The notes under the pieces were generated by a model. That model was given only the letters and a program-made list of their open reading frames with translations. It had not been told where the DNA came from and did not search any database. Of a stretch of 64,000 nucleotides of DNA, positions 46,791 to 59,652 are shown one piece after another; the first letter of the stretch is position 1, and each line of letters begins with the position of its first letter. The stretch is from Stictocephala bisonia (Eukaryota > Arthropoda > Insecta > Hemiptera > Membracidae), in NCBI GenBank assembly GCA_035578905.1, contig JAQJVL010000004.1:9048779-9112778 (forward strand), written 5' to 3'. A program made the translations under genes and the position numbers.

Positions 46791-49085
46791 GGTGACTTGA
46801 ACAATGTGACCTGGCGTTAGTGTTGACTAAACGGATAGGTAACTTGACAGGCGACTTGATAGTGTGTACGGGCATTAGTGTTGGCTAACCGGACAGGTAA
46901 CTTGACAGGCGACTTGATAGTGTGTACGGGCATTAGTGTTGGCTAACCGGACAGGTAACTTGACAGGTGACTTGATAGTGTGTACGGGCATTAGTGTTGA
47001 CTAAACGGATAGGTAACTTGACAGGCGACTTGATAGTGTGTACGGGCATTAGTGTTGACTAAACGGATAGGTAACTTGACAGGTGACTTGATAGTGTGTA
47101 CGGGCATTGGTGTTGGCTAACCGGACAGGTAACTTGACAGGTGACTTGATAGTGTGTACGGGCTTTAGTGTTGGCTAACCGGATAGGTAACTTTACAGGT
47201 GACTTGATAGTGTGTACGGGCATTAGTGTTGACTAAACGGATAGGTAACTTGACAGGTGACTTGATAGTGTGTACGGGCATTAGTGTTGACTAAACGGAT
47301 AGGTAACTTGACAGGTGACTTGATAGTGTGTACGGGCATTGGTGTTGGCTAACCGGACAGGTAACTTGACAGGTGACTTGATAGTGTGTACGGGCTTTAG
47401 TGTTGGCTAACCGGACAGGTAACTTGACAGGTGACTTGATAGTGTGTACGGGCATTAGTGTTGGCTAACCGGATAGGTAACTTGACAAGCGACTTGATAG
47501 ATTATACGGGCATTAGTGTTGGCTAACCGGACAAGTAACTTGACAGGTGACTTGATAGTGTGTACGGGCTTTAGTGTTGGCTAACCGGATAGGTAACTTG
47601 ACAGGTGACTTGATAGTGTGTACGGGCTTTAGTGTTGGCTAACCGGATAGGTAACTTGACAGGTGACTTGATAGTGTGTACGGGCTTTAGTGTTGGCTAA
47701 CCGGATATGTAACTTGACAGGCGACTTGAAAGTGTGTACTTGCACTAGTGTTGGCTAACCGGACATGTAACTTGACAGGCGACTTGATAGTGTGTACGAG
47801 CATTAGTGTTGGCTAACCGGATAGGTAACTTGACAGGCAACTTGATAGTGTGTACGGGCATTAGTGCTGGCTAACCGGACAGTTAACTTGACAGGTGACT
47901 TGATAGTGTGTACGGGCATTAGTGTTGGCTAATCGGATAGGTAACTTGACAGGCAACTTGATAGTGTGTACGGGCATTAGTGCTGGCTAACCGGACAGTT
48001 AACTTGACAGGTGACTTGATAGTGTGTACGGGCATTAGTGTTGGCTAACCGGATAGGTAACTTGACAGGCGACTTGACAGTGTGTACGGGCAATAGTGTT
48101 GGCTAACCGGACAGGTAACTTGACAGGCGACTTGAACAATATGTACGAACATTAGTGTTGGCTAACAGGACAGTTAACTAGACAGGCGACTTGATATTGT
48201 GTGATAGGTAACTTTACAGGTGACTTGATATTGTGTACGAGCAATAGTGCTGGCTAACCGGATAGGTAACTTGACAGGCGACTTAAACAATTTGCACAAA
48301 CATTAGTGCTGGCTAACCGGACAGGTAACTTGACAGGCGACTTAAACAATTTGCACAAACATTAGTGCTGGCTAACCGGACAGGTAACTTGACAGGCGAC
48401 TTGATATTGTGTACGAGCAATAGTGCTGGCTAACCGGATAGGTAACTTGACAGGCGACTTAAACAATTTGCACAAACATTAGTGCTGGCTAACCGGACAG
48501 GTAACTTGACAGGCGACTTGAACAATTTGTACGAGCATTAATTTTGCCTAACCGAACAGGTAACTTGACAGGCGACTTGATAGTGTGTACGAGCATTAGT
48601 TTTGCTCAACTTGTGTGTACGAGCATTAGTAACCTAACCGGACTGGTAACTTGACAAACGATTTAATAGTGTGTATGGACATTGGTTTTGGCTAACCGGA
48701 CAGGTAACTTGACAAGCGACTTGATGGTGTGTACGGGCATTGGTTTTGGCTAACCGGACAGGTAACTTGACAGGTGACTTGATAGTGTGTACGGGTAACA
48801 GTGTTGGCTAACCGGATAGGTAACTTGACAAGCGACTTGATAGTGTGTACGGGCATTGGTTTTGGCTAATCGGACAGGTAACTTGACAAGCGACTTGATG
48901 GTGTATACGGGCATTGGTTTTGGCTAACCGAACAGGTAACTTGATAGGTGACTTGATAGTGTGTACGGGTAACAGTGTTGGCTAACCGGATAGGTAACTT
49001 GACAAGCGACTTGATAGTGTGTACGGGCATTAGTGTTGGCTAACCGGACAGGTAACTTGACTGGCGACATGAGAGTGTGTACGGG
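46791..49085. repeat. 58-bp minisatellite, about 40 copies
   Basis: Unit GTGTTGGCTAACCGGACAGG, TAACTTGACAGGCGACTTGA, then TAGTGTGTACGGGCATTA. Variant pairs (GACTAAACGGATAGG against GGCTAACCGGACAGG; AGGCGAC against AGGTGAC; ACAATTTGCACAAAC against TAGTGTGTACGGGC) occur in ordered runs, including a two-unit block at 47820-47935 repeated at 47936-48051. The left part is more homogeneous; copies beyond 48100 are more diverged and include truncated units. Confidence 0.96.
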
Positions 49086-49388
49086 CTGGAATTAAACTAT
49101 TTATTGATGAATTATCTTCCTTTGGACACAGAGAATATTGATCTTATTGCAAGCCCTCTAAAACAAAAATAAATAAAAGTTGCAGATTTATTGTATAGTG
49201 GAGTTTTTTCTATAGTCTATAATATTGCTTTTGTTTAAGCCCCAATGCTCCATTTTCCTGATATATATGTTTGAAAGGTGCCATATAATTCCAATAATTT
49301 AAGATATGTATCTTTTAATATTGTAGTTTACATAGTTTAACTAAATTCATATAACATTATAATTTTTTTAGTTTTAGAACGAGCTAGG
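49086..49388. other. Non-coding stretch
   Basis: Nothing recognised between the minisatellite and the TIR element. Confidence 0.45.
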
Positions 49389-49721
49389 GACCTTTTCCAA
49401 TTATTCACTACCACTACTTCTTTTATCCTAATTACGGTTAGGTTAGATCAGGTTAGGTTAAGTTAGGTTAGGTCGCTAATAAAATTTATCACAAACTGGT
49501 AAGTCCAACGATTGACCTTCCGCCGAATGCGCTCTCTTAATACAAGTTCTTGGAAGGCGATAAGATAAGGACAGTGATATCGGATTCCTAGCGGATGAGG
49601 AATATCACAGTGGACGTAAAAATGAGTGGGGAACGGTTTTTAGACCAATAGAATATTTATAGAACGGCAGTGAATGAACGGAAATAAAAAAGTAGTGGTA
49701 GTGAATAAACGGAAAATATTC
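49389..49721. mobile_element. TIR element enclosing TTAGG-like repeats, copy 2
   Basis: The left end GACCTTTTCCAATTATTCAC then TACCACTACTTCTTTTAT is inverse to the right end, where ATAAAAAAGTAGTGGTAGTG is followed by AATAAACGGAAAATATT. Inside the left arm lie degenerate GGTTAGGTTAG and GGTTAGGTTAAG strings (49437-49475). It shares terminal sequence with 4608-4804, but the interior to its right (about 49480-49680) is different. No coding seen. Confidence 0.6.
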
Positions 49722-50690
49722 TGAGCTTAAATATATTTATGCTTTCATTTTAAATCTTAAATCAAACAAACATATTCTCGTACTTCATTTATGAAATAGT
49801 TAATTCGTAATTTGTATGCACCAACAGTCTTAAAGTTAATTTTTTTTTTTTAACATGAAAATTATCCATTCTCAGAGTTTAATCTTGAACTTCGGATATC
49901 GTACAGTGCATTCTAAGAGCACTGGTTCTCAACACACCGACTAACAATATTTACATAAATTTTAGTCATGTAACTTCTCCATTGCCAACTAAATGTACTA
50001 AAAACTCGTAACAAAACTTTGTTTTATGAGCAAAACAATAGTCAATTACTTATGTAAGTTCAACATAATATTATATTATCAGTAAAGAGAAAATAATGAG
50101 CTATAAGAATGATGGTAGGTATGTAGACTAGGAAACGGTTATTAATATTCAAAATAAACCTATGGCCTATTCACGTACTATACCACATTAACAACATGTT
50201 CTATTTCTTAAAATTATTTACATAACAAATAAATCTAATATGAGTGAATGAGCAGTTATCCTATTTTGCCAAGTAAATTAAATATGCTTGTATGGAATTG
50301 GGAGCTTAAATATTAAGATTTATTTAAGTTTATTGTGTATTTTACAACAAACAAAACATAGTTAAGTTAGTTGTTTAGTGATGTTTTTCTTTGATGTTTG
50401 TTATGTAGGTAATACGAGTAGTTTTTTACAAGTTAAAAAATACTACCTTTTAAATGGGTTTTTTTAACTTGTTATGAAACGTTGTAAATAAACTATTAAA
50501 AATCAAAGTCTTGTTAAAATTTCAATATAGAGGATAACAGTTCCAATATCCAATAAAATAAAATAACTGGAATTATTTTTTTTTTAGCTTAGGTCTACAT
50601 CTAAAAACTAAAAATAAATAAATATAAGTTTTTAAAAAGCTATTGAATGTTCATCGTGAATCAGAATCGTTTGCAAATGCAACATGATTT
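49722..50690. other. Non-coding stretch
   Basis: No gene recognised. A T-rich tract near 50575-50588 ends in TTTTTTAG, a possible 3' splice site with no convincing exon after it. Confidence 0.4.
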
Positions 50691-50801
50691 ATGAGCTGTT
50701 ATCCAAAGTTGTGGGATAAGCAGTTTGGTTTACTCTCAAATCCATTCGTTGAAGATGAAGTATATTTTGATCCTTCACTTACAAAAGGCTTACTTGGGCA
50801 G
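50691..50801 (+). CDS. Possible short coding exon
   Basis: An ATG-led frame of 37 codons (starting MSCYPKLWDKQFGLL, ending TKGLLGQ) stops at a 5' splice-site-like CAG|GTAGGA at 50801/50802 in phase 0. The amino-acid make-up looks more protein-like than the AT-rich surroundings (VEDEVYFDPSL). An in-frame TGA lies just before the ATG. I cannot name a family. If it were followed directly by the exon at 54135 the phases would not match, so an intermediate exon would be needed. It could be chance. Confidence 0.25.
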
Positions 50802-51096
50802 GTAGGAGTTGTACTAAGCAGTTATTTGATAGAAACCCTTATTCTAAGTATGTTAATATTCTTAGAAAACTAAAGGGTAATACTTATAATTCAAAATCAA
50901 ACTCTCTTTGAAATTAAAATAAAAATGTATTATTTGAATTATATACACGATTGAGACTGAGCTTTCGTTATATAATACCACTAAATAAAATTGAATTAAA
51001 TATGCCTATTTTTACCCTATCGTACAAGGGTTTAATGTTTAATAAGAAGTGTTACTGTTATTACTTATAAACTACAATTTACGCATTATTATAACA

Positions 51097-51368
51097 GGCC
51101 AGAAATCACATAAGGCCAGATATCACTTAAGGCCAGATATCACTTAAGGCCAGATATCACTTGAGGCCAGATATCACTTAAGGCCAGATATCACTTAAGG
51201 CCAGATATCACTTAAGGCCAGAAATCACTTAAGGCCAGAAATCACTTAAGGCCAGATATCACTTAAGGCCAGATATCACTTAAGGCCAGATATCACTTAA
51301 GGCCAGATATCACTTAAGGCCAGATATCACTTAAGGCCAGATATCACTTAAGGCCAGATATCACTTAA
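51097..51368. repeat. 17-bp minisatellite, 16 copies
   Basis: Exactly sixteen copies of GGCCAGATATCACTTAA, with only four or five single-base variants (AGAAATCAC, CATAA, TTGAG). Each unit holds GATATC, and unit junctions create TTAAGGCC. The near-perfect identity indicates recent expansion. Confidence 0.97.
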
Positions 51369-54134
51369 GCTATGTTTGAATATGATTATTGCTAAAATAA
51401 TTAAAAACTTTCTCTTTTTAAGTTGATTAAACTTTAAGGAGATTATTGTGATATTCAGGATTGCATGGACTATTATTCCTTTCAGCGCCGGCAATTTTGT
51501 CAAAGGATGCTACAAAAATGCCACTCATTTTTCCATTGATTGTATCCAAAAGTGCCGTAGCATTTTCACTAGATCTGTAAGGGTTTGGGGAAAACATTGT
51601 AACTTTTTTATTTAATGGGTCTGAATAAACATTTTCAGAACATATTATAGTTAAATAACCAAATATTAGGATGCATTATAAATATTCAATCTGTTTTGGT
51701 TTATAAAAAATTATTTGTTAAGTACTCACTAAAATAATTTTCTTCTAATCCTTTTTCTGTTTCTGATGTTTTTTCATATTAAAAAAATTGTCGTAATTAT
51801 TCTATTTTTCTATCTGCATAAACCAAAAAGTTTTACTTCTTTTTAGACGCTATACTTCAAGATTATTGGTCAATATTGTAGATTTTATGTGTAAGTTCTA
51901 CGTTTATATTTTTTTCTTATGAAACAGTAAAAAAACAATATAAGTTAAAATTTAACAAGAAAAAATATATGAATGACCTAGCATTTGGCGGTACTCGTCA
52001 GCTGTTGGCGCGAACTCATTGGGCATGTGTCAGCGACTGTGGCAGTAGTAATGCCTTCATAATAATGTCTTACACGTTTTTATGACATTAAATATACTTT
52101 AAATGAAATACGAGTTTGTCTAGAGCAGACTCATATAATATATTTTTTTAAATAATAATTATTTATTGATTATTTACAAAGGCATTTGCAAACATCTGGT
52201 TTAGCCGTGGTTAAACTTCTTCAGGGCCAGAAAGACTCGATCTTTTAGTGTACGATTACGTTGCATATTGCTTTGTTCACAGTCACTCGAGTATTTAGTT
52301 GATTTAGTAGTTTATTCCAGTGGTGTTAAAGTTAACAGGTTTACTTATTTATGCTGCATCATTTTTTGGAATTTTAGAAAGTTTTGAACTCCAGAAACGT
52401 TCAATTTACTTTATATGACCATGGTAGGTTGTAACTGTACACTGATATTTAAACAATCTCAATTTTCCTTAACAAATTAGTAGTTTTACCAATGTGTACT
52501 TATTCACTTTGAATAAACAAACTGCTTTGGTCCAAAATAGTTGATTAAAATGTGTCAGTACGAAATAAGTTTATAATAATGGTTAAATTACTGCTCAATA
52601 GCATAATGTAGATCAAAAAGTATTTGGTAATCAACATTTGGAATTATTATTTTTTAGTTGATGTTTCGGTAACTTCAAAAAATTGGTTCAGTTTTGTATT
52701 AATCTACTATACAATACCACAAAATTATGTTATTTCATTCTTTAAAAAGTTTAAAATACCTCTTTTACTTGCAAAATATATGAGTATTGGCTAATGGTTA
52801 ATGATTGTAAGGTAGTGATGGATGGACAAAGGTGACAGAGATTGGGCTAGCATAATCAATTACCTGGAAGAACTCAATCCCGTGCTTGAACACTTGGTTG
52901 TAGTTTATCCCTGAATTGAGAATACAGCTCTACCTTTGTTGTTGAATCTAGTATTTCTCTCCCACAATGCCTAATGCACAAACGACTCCAACAAACTCAG
53001 CAGCATGTCCTGGATTATAGACAGGTTTTCTCAGTGGGATAAAGCATAAATCACAACACTAACACTCCTAAGTTTCTTTGTTGTTGTATACATACGTAAA
53101 ATTATTTATTGGCAACCAGCTGTGACGTCATTGAAGTGACCTTCCCTTGGTGGGTGTAGCGGTTCCTATATTTTGGTATTTTCATTGTGGATTTAATACC
53201 ACACTACGTCACCTTCTGAGATTAATGAGCAGAGTTAGGGCTAGGATGGAAAATGATTGAATATGCCCTTAAGTAATTTCATGCAGAAGATGGTCGTGAT
53301 TGGACGTGGATTGGGTTCAATATGCGTTACACAAAACTCGTGTTTTTTCTTTGTTTTTTTTTTCAGCATGAGTTTTAATCGTTGCTCCTAAGCTCGTTCT
53401 CAAACATCAGCAAATAATATTCTCTATGTAGCTACCTTTGATTGAAATGAACTATAAAGAGCTACTAATTTAGATTTACATTTATCGCTCGTCAAAGATT
53501 GACTTGCATTACCAATTGACATAGATCAGCACATTTATTCTGGAATCCTGGGAGGAGTGGGTAAATCACTGCGTTAAGACAATCAATCCTTATTTATCCA
53601 ACTTTAACTCTACTAAATCCAATTAGTACCTGATTTATCTTAGGTTTACTAATTTTTATACTAATTACTTATCATATTACCTCATTTTGAAGTGATCAAT
53701 TAGAAAATATTTCTGTTTAGTTAATGTAACATTAATTGGGCTGACTATATTAACTTATTGATGTATGTAAAACAACCACGATCAGCGATAGCATGGATAC
53801 TGCTGATGTGCCTTCGCAAAACACACTTTACTCAATGAACACTTTTTATCACATTTATAGATAGTAAATTACCTAAAAATCATATCTAAAATAATTATAG
53901 TCACCTTAGTAATTGTTACATTTACTAAAAACTCAATATAACTTTGATAGTGTTATAAAGTAGCCTAATGAATATTTAAAATATTTTACTCATCGAGCAA
54001 TCACTTTTAAAATTAGGTTCGTTTAGGCTGGGCCAAACCAAATTCCTCTTAAAGGGAAGTTTCGTTTTAATGGCACACATATTATTAAGTAATCAAACTG
54101 AAGAATTTGTAGTATTGTGTTTGTTATTTTTCAG
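51369..54134. other. Non-coding stretch, possibly intronic
   Basis: No coding seen until the exon at 54135. If that exon belongs to a long-intron gene, this is probably intron. Confidence 0.4.
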
Positions 54135-54279
54135 GACGACCGGGAGTCCAGGCAGTAAGTCACCCGCATCAGGTCCGCCAGCACAACCCACCTCCTCTAC
54201 AACTGGTAACTCCGAAGTGAAAACGCCACCTACTGCACACAACAAAGCTCTTCAAAATGTTAAGGGAGATCACCCATCT
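54135..54279 (+). CDS. Internal coding exon, Ser/Pro/Thr-rich protein
   Basis: TTGTTATTTTTCAG directly before 54135 is a strong 3' splice site, and CATCT|GTAAGT at 54279/54280 is a near-consensus 5' splice site. The 145 nt between them stay open in one frame: one base completes a codon, then 48 full codons, leaving phase 0 at the end. The exon is clearly GC-richer than its flanks. The peptide is low in hydrophobics and disordered in character (TGSPGSKSPASGPPAQPTS, then NSEVKTPPTAHNKALQNVKG). There is no domain that I recognise, so the gene is unnamed; it would be a linker region of a larger protein. No partner exon can be assigned with confidence, though 57757-58013 lies downstream on the same strand. 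This is the best-supported host coding sequence in the window. Confidence 0.6.
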
Positions 54280-55167
54280 GTAAGTGTTTCATAGAATGCT
54301 GTTAATTTTGTACATTAAAAACTATTTTTTACTCTTAAATTTTATCAATTACCTCATTATTGTAATTTCATTGGCTTATTATCAGACAATTATGTCTGAC
54401 TAATGTGTAAAAAATAACGTAAACAACGTTTAAACTCGTAAAAGCCTCAAGATCTTGCGAACTAAGAAGAGATTTAAACACATCATCAAATATGAGGTTG
54501 GAATGCTTTGTTATTATTCATGTGACGCATGCCATCATATTTTTTATTCATGGGCCTGTTCTATTTTAAATGAGTACTATGTGTTCCATGGAATTTATTG
54601 AAACGTTAGGGAGTATATATTGATTTTTTTAGTGAAAGTATTTTTTTCCTTACAAATACTGACACATTTATTTTTATTGTGGACATACTATTTGTGTGTT
54701 TTAAGATATTTGGCCATGTTTTTTATAGGTTAAAATCCAAACCTGATTAACAAAAAATTTAATTTACTCACTGACTGTATAAGGCTCTGCTAAACAGATC
54801 AACGATCTCATGGCTCATGGCTGCCATGTGACTCAACGATTGTCATTTATTTAGAGAGAGTACCTATAAATTTGTACAAATTATTTATGCTAATATTTCC
54901 TTTATGGTAAATAGTGCAATTGTCACCTGAACTTCCACTCTTTTAAAGCGTTGAGCTACAATTCTGACCTGTCAATATACAATAAAACCAGTCAAACTAT
55001 GTGATAATGATGTCTAATTTCAATGTCTGATAAAGCACCTATCCCTCAAGTGTCTCTCCCTAATAAGTTTGTTTCATAAGTTATAATAAAACTTGTGAAA
55101 TAATGTTTTGCAAACAGCCAGTGGAATTTATAAAATGTATCATACATTAAAAAAATAATCTAATTTT
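54280..55167. other. Non-coding stretch, probably intron
   Basis: Follows the 5' splice site of the exon at 54135-54279. No further exon recognised. Confidence 0.45.
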
Positions 55168-56935
55168 AGCACGACATGCTTAAATTGTGTAACCTTTTTT
55201 GTTTTAACTCCCTCGTGCATGATACGTGACTCGTAATTTGTGAAGCCTGTCATATATAATACATTTCGGCCAATTTTAGCACAAAATTATTAGATTGTGT
55301 AACATTTGATGTTATAACACCCTCGTGCATGATACGTGACTAGTCATTTGTAAGACCTGCCATTCATAATACATTTCGGCCAATTTTAGCACAAAATTAT
55401 TAGATTGTGTAACATTTGATGTTATAACACCCTCGTGCATGATACATGACTAGTCATTTGTAAGACCTGCCATTCATAATACATTTCGGCCAATTTTAAC
55501 ACAAAATTATTAGATTGTGTAACATTTGATGTTATAACACCCTCGTGCATGATACATGACTAGTCATTTGTAAGACCTGCCATTCATAATACATTTCGGC
55601 CAATTTTAGCACAAAATTATTAGATTGTGTAACATTTGATGTTAGATTGTGTAACATTTGATGTTATAACACCCTCGTGCATGATACATGACTAGTCATT
55701 TGTAAGACCTGCCATTCATAATACATTTCGGCCAATTTTAGCACAAAATTATTAGATTGTGTAACATTTGATGTTATAACACCCTCGTGCATGATACATG
55801 ACTAGTCATTTGTAAGACCTGCCATTCATAATACATTTCGGCCAATTTTAGCACAAAATTATTAGATTGTGTAACATTTGATGTTATAACACCCTCGTGC
55901 ATGATACATGACTAGTCATTTGTAAGACCTGCCATTCATAATACATTTCGGCCAATTTTAGCACAAAATTATTAGATTGTGTAACATTTGATGTTATAAC
56001 ACCCTCGTGCATGATACATGACTAGTCATTTGTAAGACCTGCCATTCATAATACATTTCGGCCAATTTTAGCACAAAATTATTAGATTGTGTAACATTTG
56101 ATGTTATAACACCCTCGTGCATGATACATGACTAGTCATTTGTAAGACCTGCCATTCATAATACATTTCGGCCAATTTTAACACAAAATTATTAGATTGT
56201 GTAACATTTGATGTTATAACACCCTCGTGCATGATACATGACTAGTCATTTGTAAGACCTGCCATTCATAATACATTTCGGCCAATTTTAGCACAAAATT
56301 ATTAGATTGTGTAACATTTGATGTTATAACACACTCGTGCATGATACATGACTAGTCATTTGTAAGACCTGCCATTCATAATACATTTCGGCCAATTTTA
56401 GAACAAAATTATTAGATTGTGTAACATTTGATGTTATAACACCCTCGTGCATGATACATGACTAGTCATTTGTAAGACCTGCCATTCATAATACATTTCG
56501 GCCAATTTTAACACAAAATGATTATATTGTGTAACATTTGGTGTTATAACACCCTCGTGCATGATACGTGACTCGTAATTTGTGAAGCCTGTCATATATA
56601 ATACATCTAGACCAATTTTAACACAAAATGATTAAATTGTGTAACATTTGGTGTTATAACACCCTCGTGCATGATACGTGACTAGTCATTTGTAAAACCT
56701 GCCATTCATAATACATTTCGGCCAATTTAAGCACAAAATTATTAGATTGTGTAACATTTGGTGTTATAACATCCTCGTGCATGATACGTGACTCGTAATT
56801 TGTGAAGCCTGTCATATATAATACATCTAGACCAATTTTAGCACAAAATGCTTAGATTGTGTAACTTTTGGCGTATCAAGTGCATGCATGATACGTGACA
56901 AGTAGTTTGTGAGACCTGTCGTACAAATTACATAT
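55168..56935. repeat. 110-bp minisatellite, about 16 copies
   Basis: Unit length of 110 bp is set by CGTGCATGAT at 55214 and 55324. Blocks are ATACATGACTAGTCATTTGT, AGACCTGCCATTCATAATAC, ATTTCGGCCAATTTTAGCAC and TTAGATTGTGTAACATTTGA. Most copies contain the 12 bp palindrome ATGACTAGTCAT. Central copies are nearly identical. The outermost ones are diverged in the same way (ATACGTGACTCGTAATTTGT, CATATATAATACATCTAG). One unit near 55620-55665 has an internal 22 bp duplication. Confidence 0.96.
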
Positions 56936-57455
56936 TGTAATTTTTCAACGTTGCGTATTTTAGGACTTCCGAGTAAGTAATCTGATGTGTCAAATGAATA
57001 ATTAAAACCAAATTACTTTCACGTCATTTACGAAACTTAAACAATATTTAATGTACAGTTAAATTGTAAATATTCCTCATATTTTAGTTTTAAAGTGGTT
57101 TATCTTCTATATTTCAATAGCTTCGCTAATGTAAAAGCAGATTTTCCGTCGTGAAGGAAAGGAAAGGAAAGGAAGGCGAAGCCGAGTACTGTGCTCTGAT
57201 GGAATACCAATCGCACTGGCAGCAATCGGCATTCTCTTAACACTCTGACTTCTCTATTATATTAATTCATTTTGAAGCTTGTCATATTCGTGGTTACTAA
57301 CTGTCTCCTCTCAACGTTGACTACTAAAAAAGTTTAGTGAGACAAATAAAGTTTGAGGTGGATTATGAACTCCATCACTGCCTTAACTGATATTTAAATA
57401 CGAACTATAATTTGTTTTATTTCTGGACTGGTTAAAATTTGTTTATGATTCTGGG

Positions 57456-57456
<1 letters not shown>
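56936..57456. other. Non-coding stretch
   Basis: Contains a short GGAAA/GGAAAGG purine run near 57155-57175. No gene recognised. Confidence 0.4.
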
Positions 57457-57499
<43 letters not shown>

Positions 57500-57512
57500 A
57501 TATATATATATA
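57457..57512. repeat. TA microsatellite
   Basis: Continuous (TA)n with one CTA interruption near 57498. It is flanked on both sides by the direct repeat ATTCTGGGCT (57448-57457 and 57512-57521). Confidence 0.95.
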
Positions 57513-57756
57513 TTCTGGGCTATTATCCCCTTTCTTATCGCTACCTTACTTTATTTAATTTTATATTTTTACTAAGTGAAAACTTAAAAATATTAATTAA
57601 ATTTATATCAGTATCATTACAATGTGTAATAATATAATATGAATGCTATTAATTGTGTACATAGCTAAAGAAGCATAGTATTATATTTTCAAAAATAAAA
57701 CCTCTTAAATACCAGCTTAAAATTAATAACATTTTATTTTCCTTTGATCATTACAG

Positions 57757-58013
57757 TAATAACAAGTGGAGCTATACTAACCAAACTAATTTATTATGAA
57801 GATAACAGAAATTACGTGTTGTCATTGCATTTCTGTAAACGAGGGAACTTGTGTTTTCATACCAAGTTCGGCTGTTTGAAAAAGAATGCTTGGATGCAAG
57901 CAGAAGCAAGCAAACAAGTGGTTGGGTTAGTGTTCACAGAGGAGAGTGGAGCCCTGAAGGCGAAGATCGACCGAGATAAAGTACAGTCAGCTCCACTCAA
58001 CATAGACCGCTAA
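57757..58013 (+). CDS. Possible terminal coding exon
   Basis: TTTTCCTTTGATCATTACAG ending at 57756 is a plausible 3' splice site, and the frame after it stays open to a TAA at 58011-58013. The C-terminal half is GC-richer and polar (MQAEASKQVVGLVF, TEESGALKAKIDRDKVQSAP). Internal AG sites at about 57903 and 57942 are alternative starts. I recognise no domain. Its phase does not match direct joining to the exon at 54135-54279 in the same frame, so membership of the same gene is unproven. Confidence 0.25.
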
Positions 58014-59652
58014 TCGCGAAAGATAGTCCGCTCAGGTTATTTACGCGCTTGTTTACGAACCAGTCGGCATTTTTCTGAGGGAAATGGTAAAATCGACAAG
58101 ACTGTATTACTATAAATCACTTATAAATCATCGAAAACACTTCCACAACATTTATCTTTGTAAACTCTAAAGTGTTCCAAATGAACACTTTCAGTTTCTT
58201 TTTCTTTAAAAATAAATTCTCTTGCCTGCCATCCGTTTATTGAATAATTCACGGATAAATTGTAGCCAGTTGATATTTTTATTTATAGGACCATTATGAG
58301 TACTTGCCACTTATTATTTGTATTATCATTCTTCAAGAGAAGTGTCCCAGTCCAGTTACAGAACGTGGTTACATAGGCATCGGTAACGATAACAAACTAT
58401 TTATTCAATAGCCTGACAGATTAATCTTTACTGAATAAGTTATAGTAAGTTTAATTCGTTTAAGGACATTTCTTTAATCAAACATAATTTCTCACACACA
58501 TAAGAAATATTTAAATCTGTATTTAAAAACTAGTTTGCAATAATATTGTGTGTGTAATTTGTGACTCGTGCAAATGTAGCCTATGTTACTATGTTACCTA
58601 CTCGATATTTATAATAATTTGGCATTAAGAGGCACTAATAGAATTAAAAATTTACTTCTTATATACAGTTTTTATATACAATTTTGCATTAAACACAATT
58701 AAATTTTGTAGGCCTACACAATTTTGCATACATATTGCCAGGTATAATCTTAACTTGAAACAGTTTTAAATGAAATAGGCCTAAAATGTAAATAGTTTAC
58801 AGTTATTAATATATATTTGTATAGTACGTATATAATAAGTATTGCTGTATATTTGTCAAATATGTTATGTTTTGCTTGTTTATCTTAACAAAGCTGAATT
58901 GAATAATATTCATTACGTAGGAATATTTTTTTATAATGTGTTTGCAGCTCTATGGTTGTCACATTGTATATCCTTTAAAAGGTTTTATATTAAATTATAA
59001 TTATTTGATATTAAATTATTTCACAATTCCTCCATTACTTTTAACTTTTTATTACTTAGTTGCCTGTATTGTGAATTATTGTATTGTAATTTTTGTTCAA
59101 TGAAATTCACGTTTTCCTTCAATCATTATGACCGCGTGAGTAAGATTCCACTTTAATTAATTATATTTAATCATTCAAAACACCCTTAAGTGCAAGTATG
59201 GATGTGTGCCAAACAATTACAAGTTATATAGGGGTTAAATACACAGCAAGTTACAATTTGGCTTTGGGCAAACTGGTATAAATGATATAGGTGGATAAAT
59301 TGCAACCTTCACTGCCATGCATTGTCGTTCTAGATTTTATAACGTGTTATAAAATGATGTTGGAGAAAATCCTTTTTTCAAATGTATTCGTATTAATTTA
59401 CTATGTATTATTAAAGCATGCTTTAATACCATATACTAAAACATGCAATATAATGAAGTTCTTGTCGAGTGGCAAAACTATCTCAAGTTTAAATGTTAAT
59501 GAGCATACTTTATTCAGTTGTAAACATAATATCATTTTCAATCTTGAATTAAATAAACCATTATATATTTTAATCTGATTTCCAAATTCATAATAAACAC
59601 ATTTAATGATAGATGGTTGGTATAAAGGGATTTTAAAATACTACTTTGGCTC
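58014..59652. other. Non-coding stretch, possibly 3' UTR then intergenic
   Basis: AT-rich with scattered AGGCCTA motifs (about 58713 and 58777), typical of some arthropod intergenic DNA. A 95-codon plus-strand open frame at 59291-59578 lacks recognisable features. Confidence 0.4.

Noticed and set aside
59291..59578. 95-codon plus-strand frame
   Set aside because: Hydrophobic and AT-driven residues, with no start context or homology that I can see.
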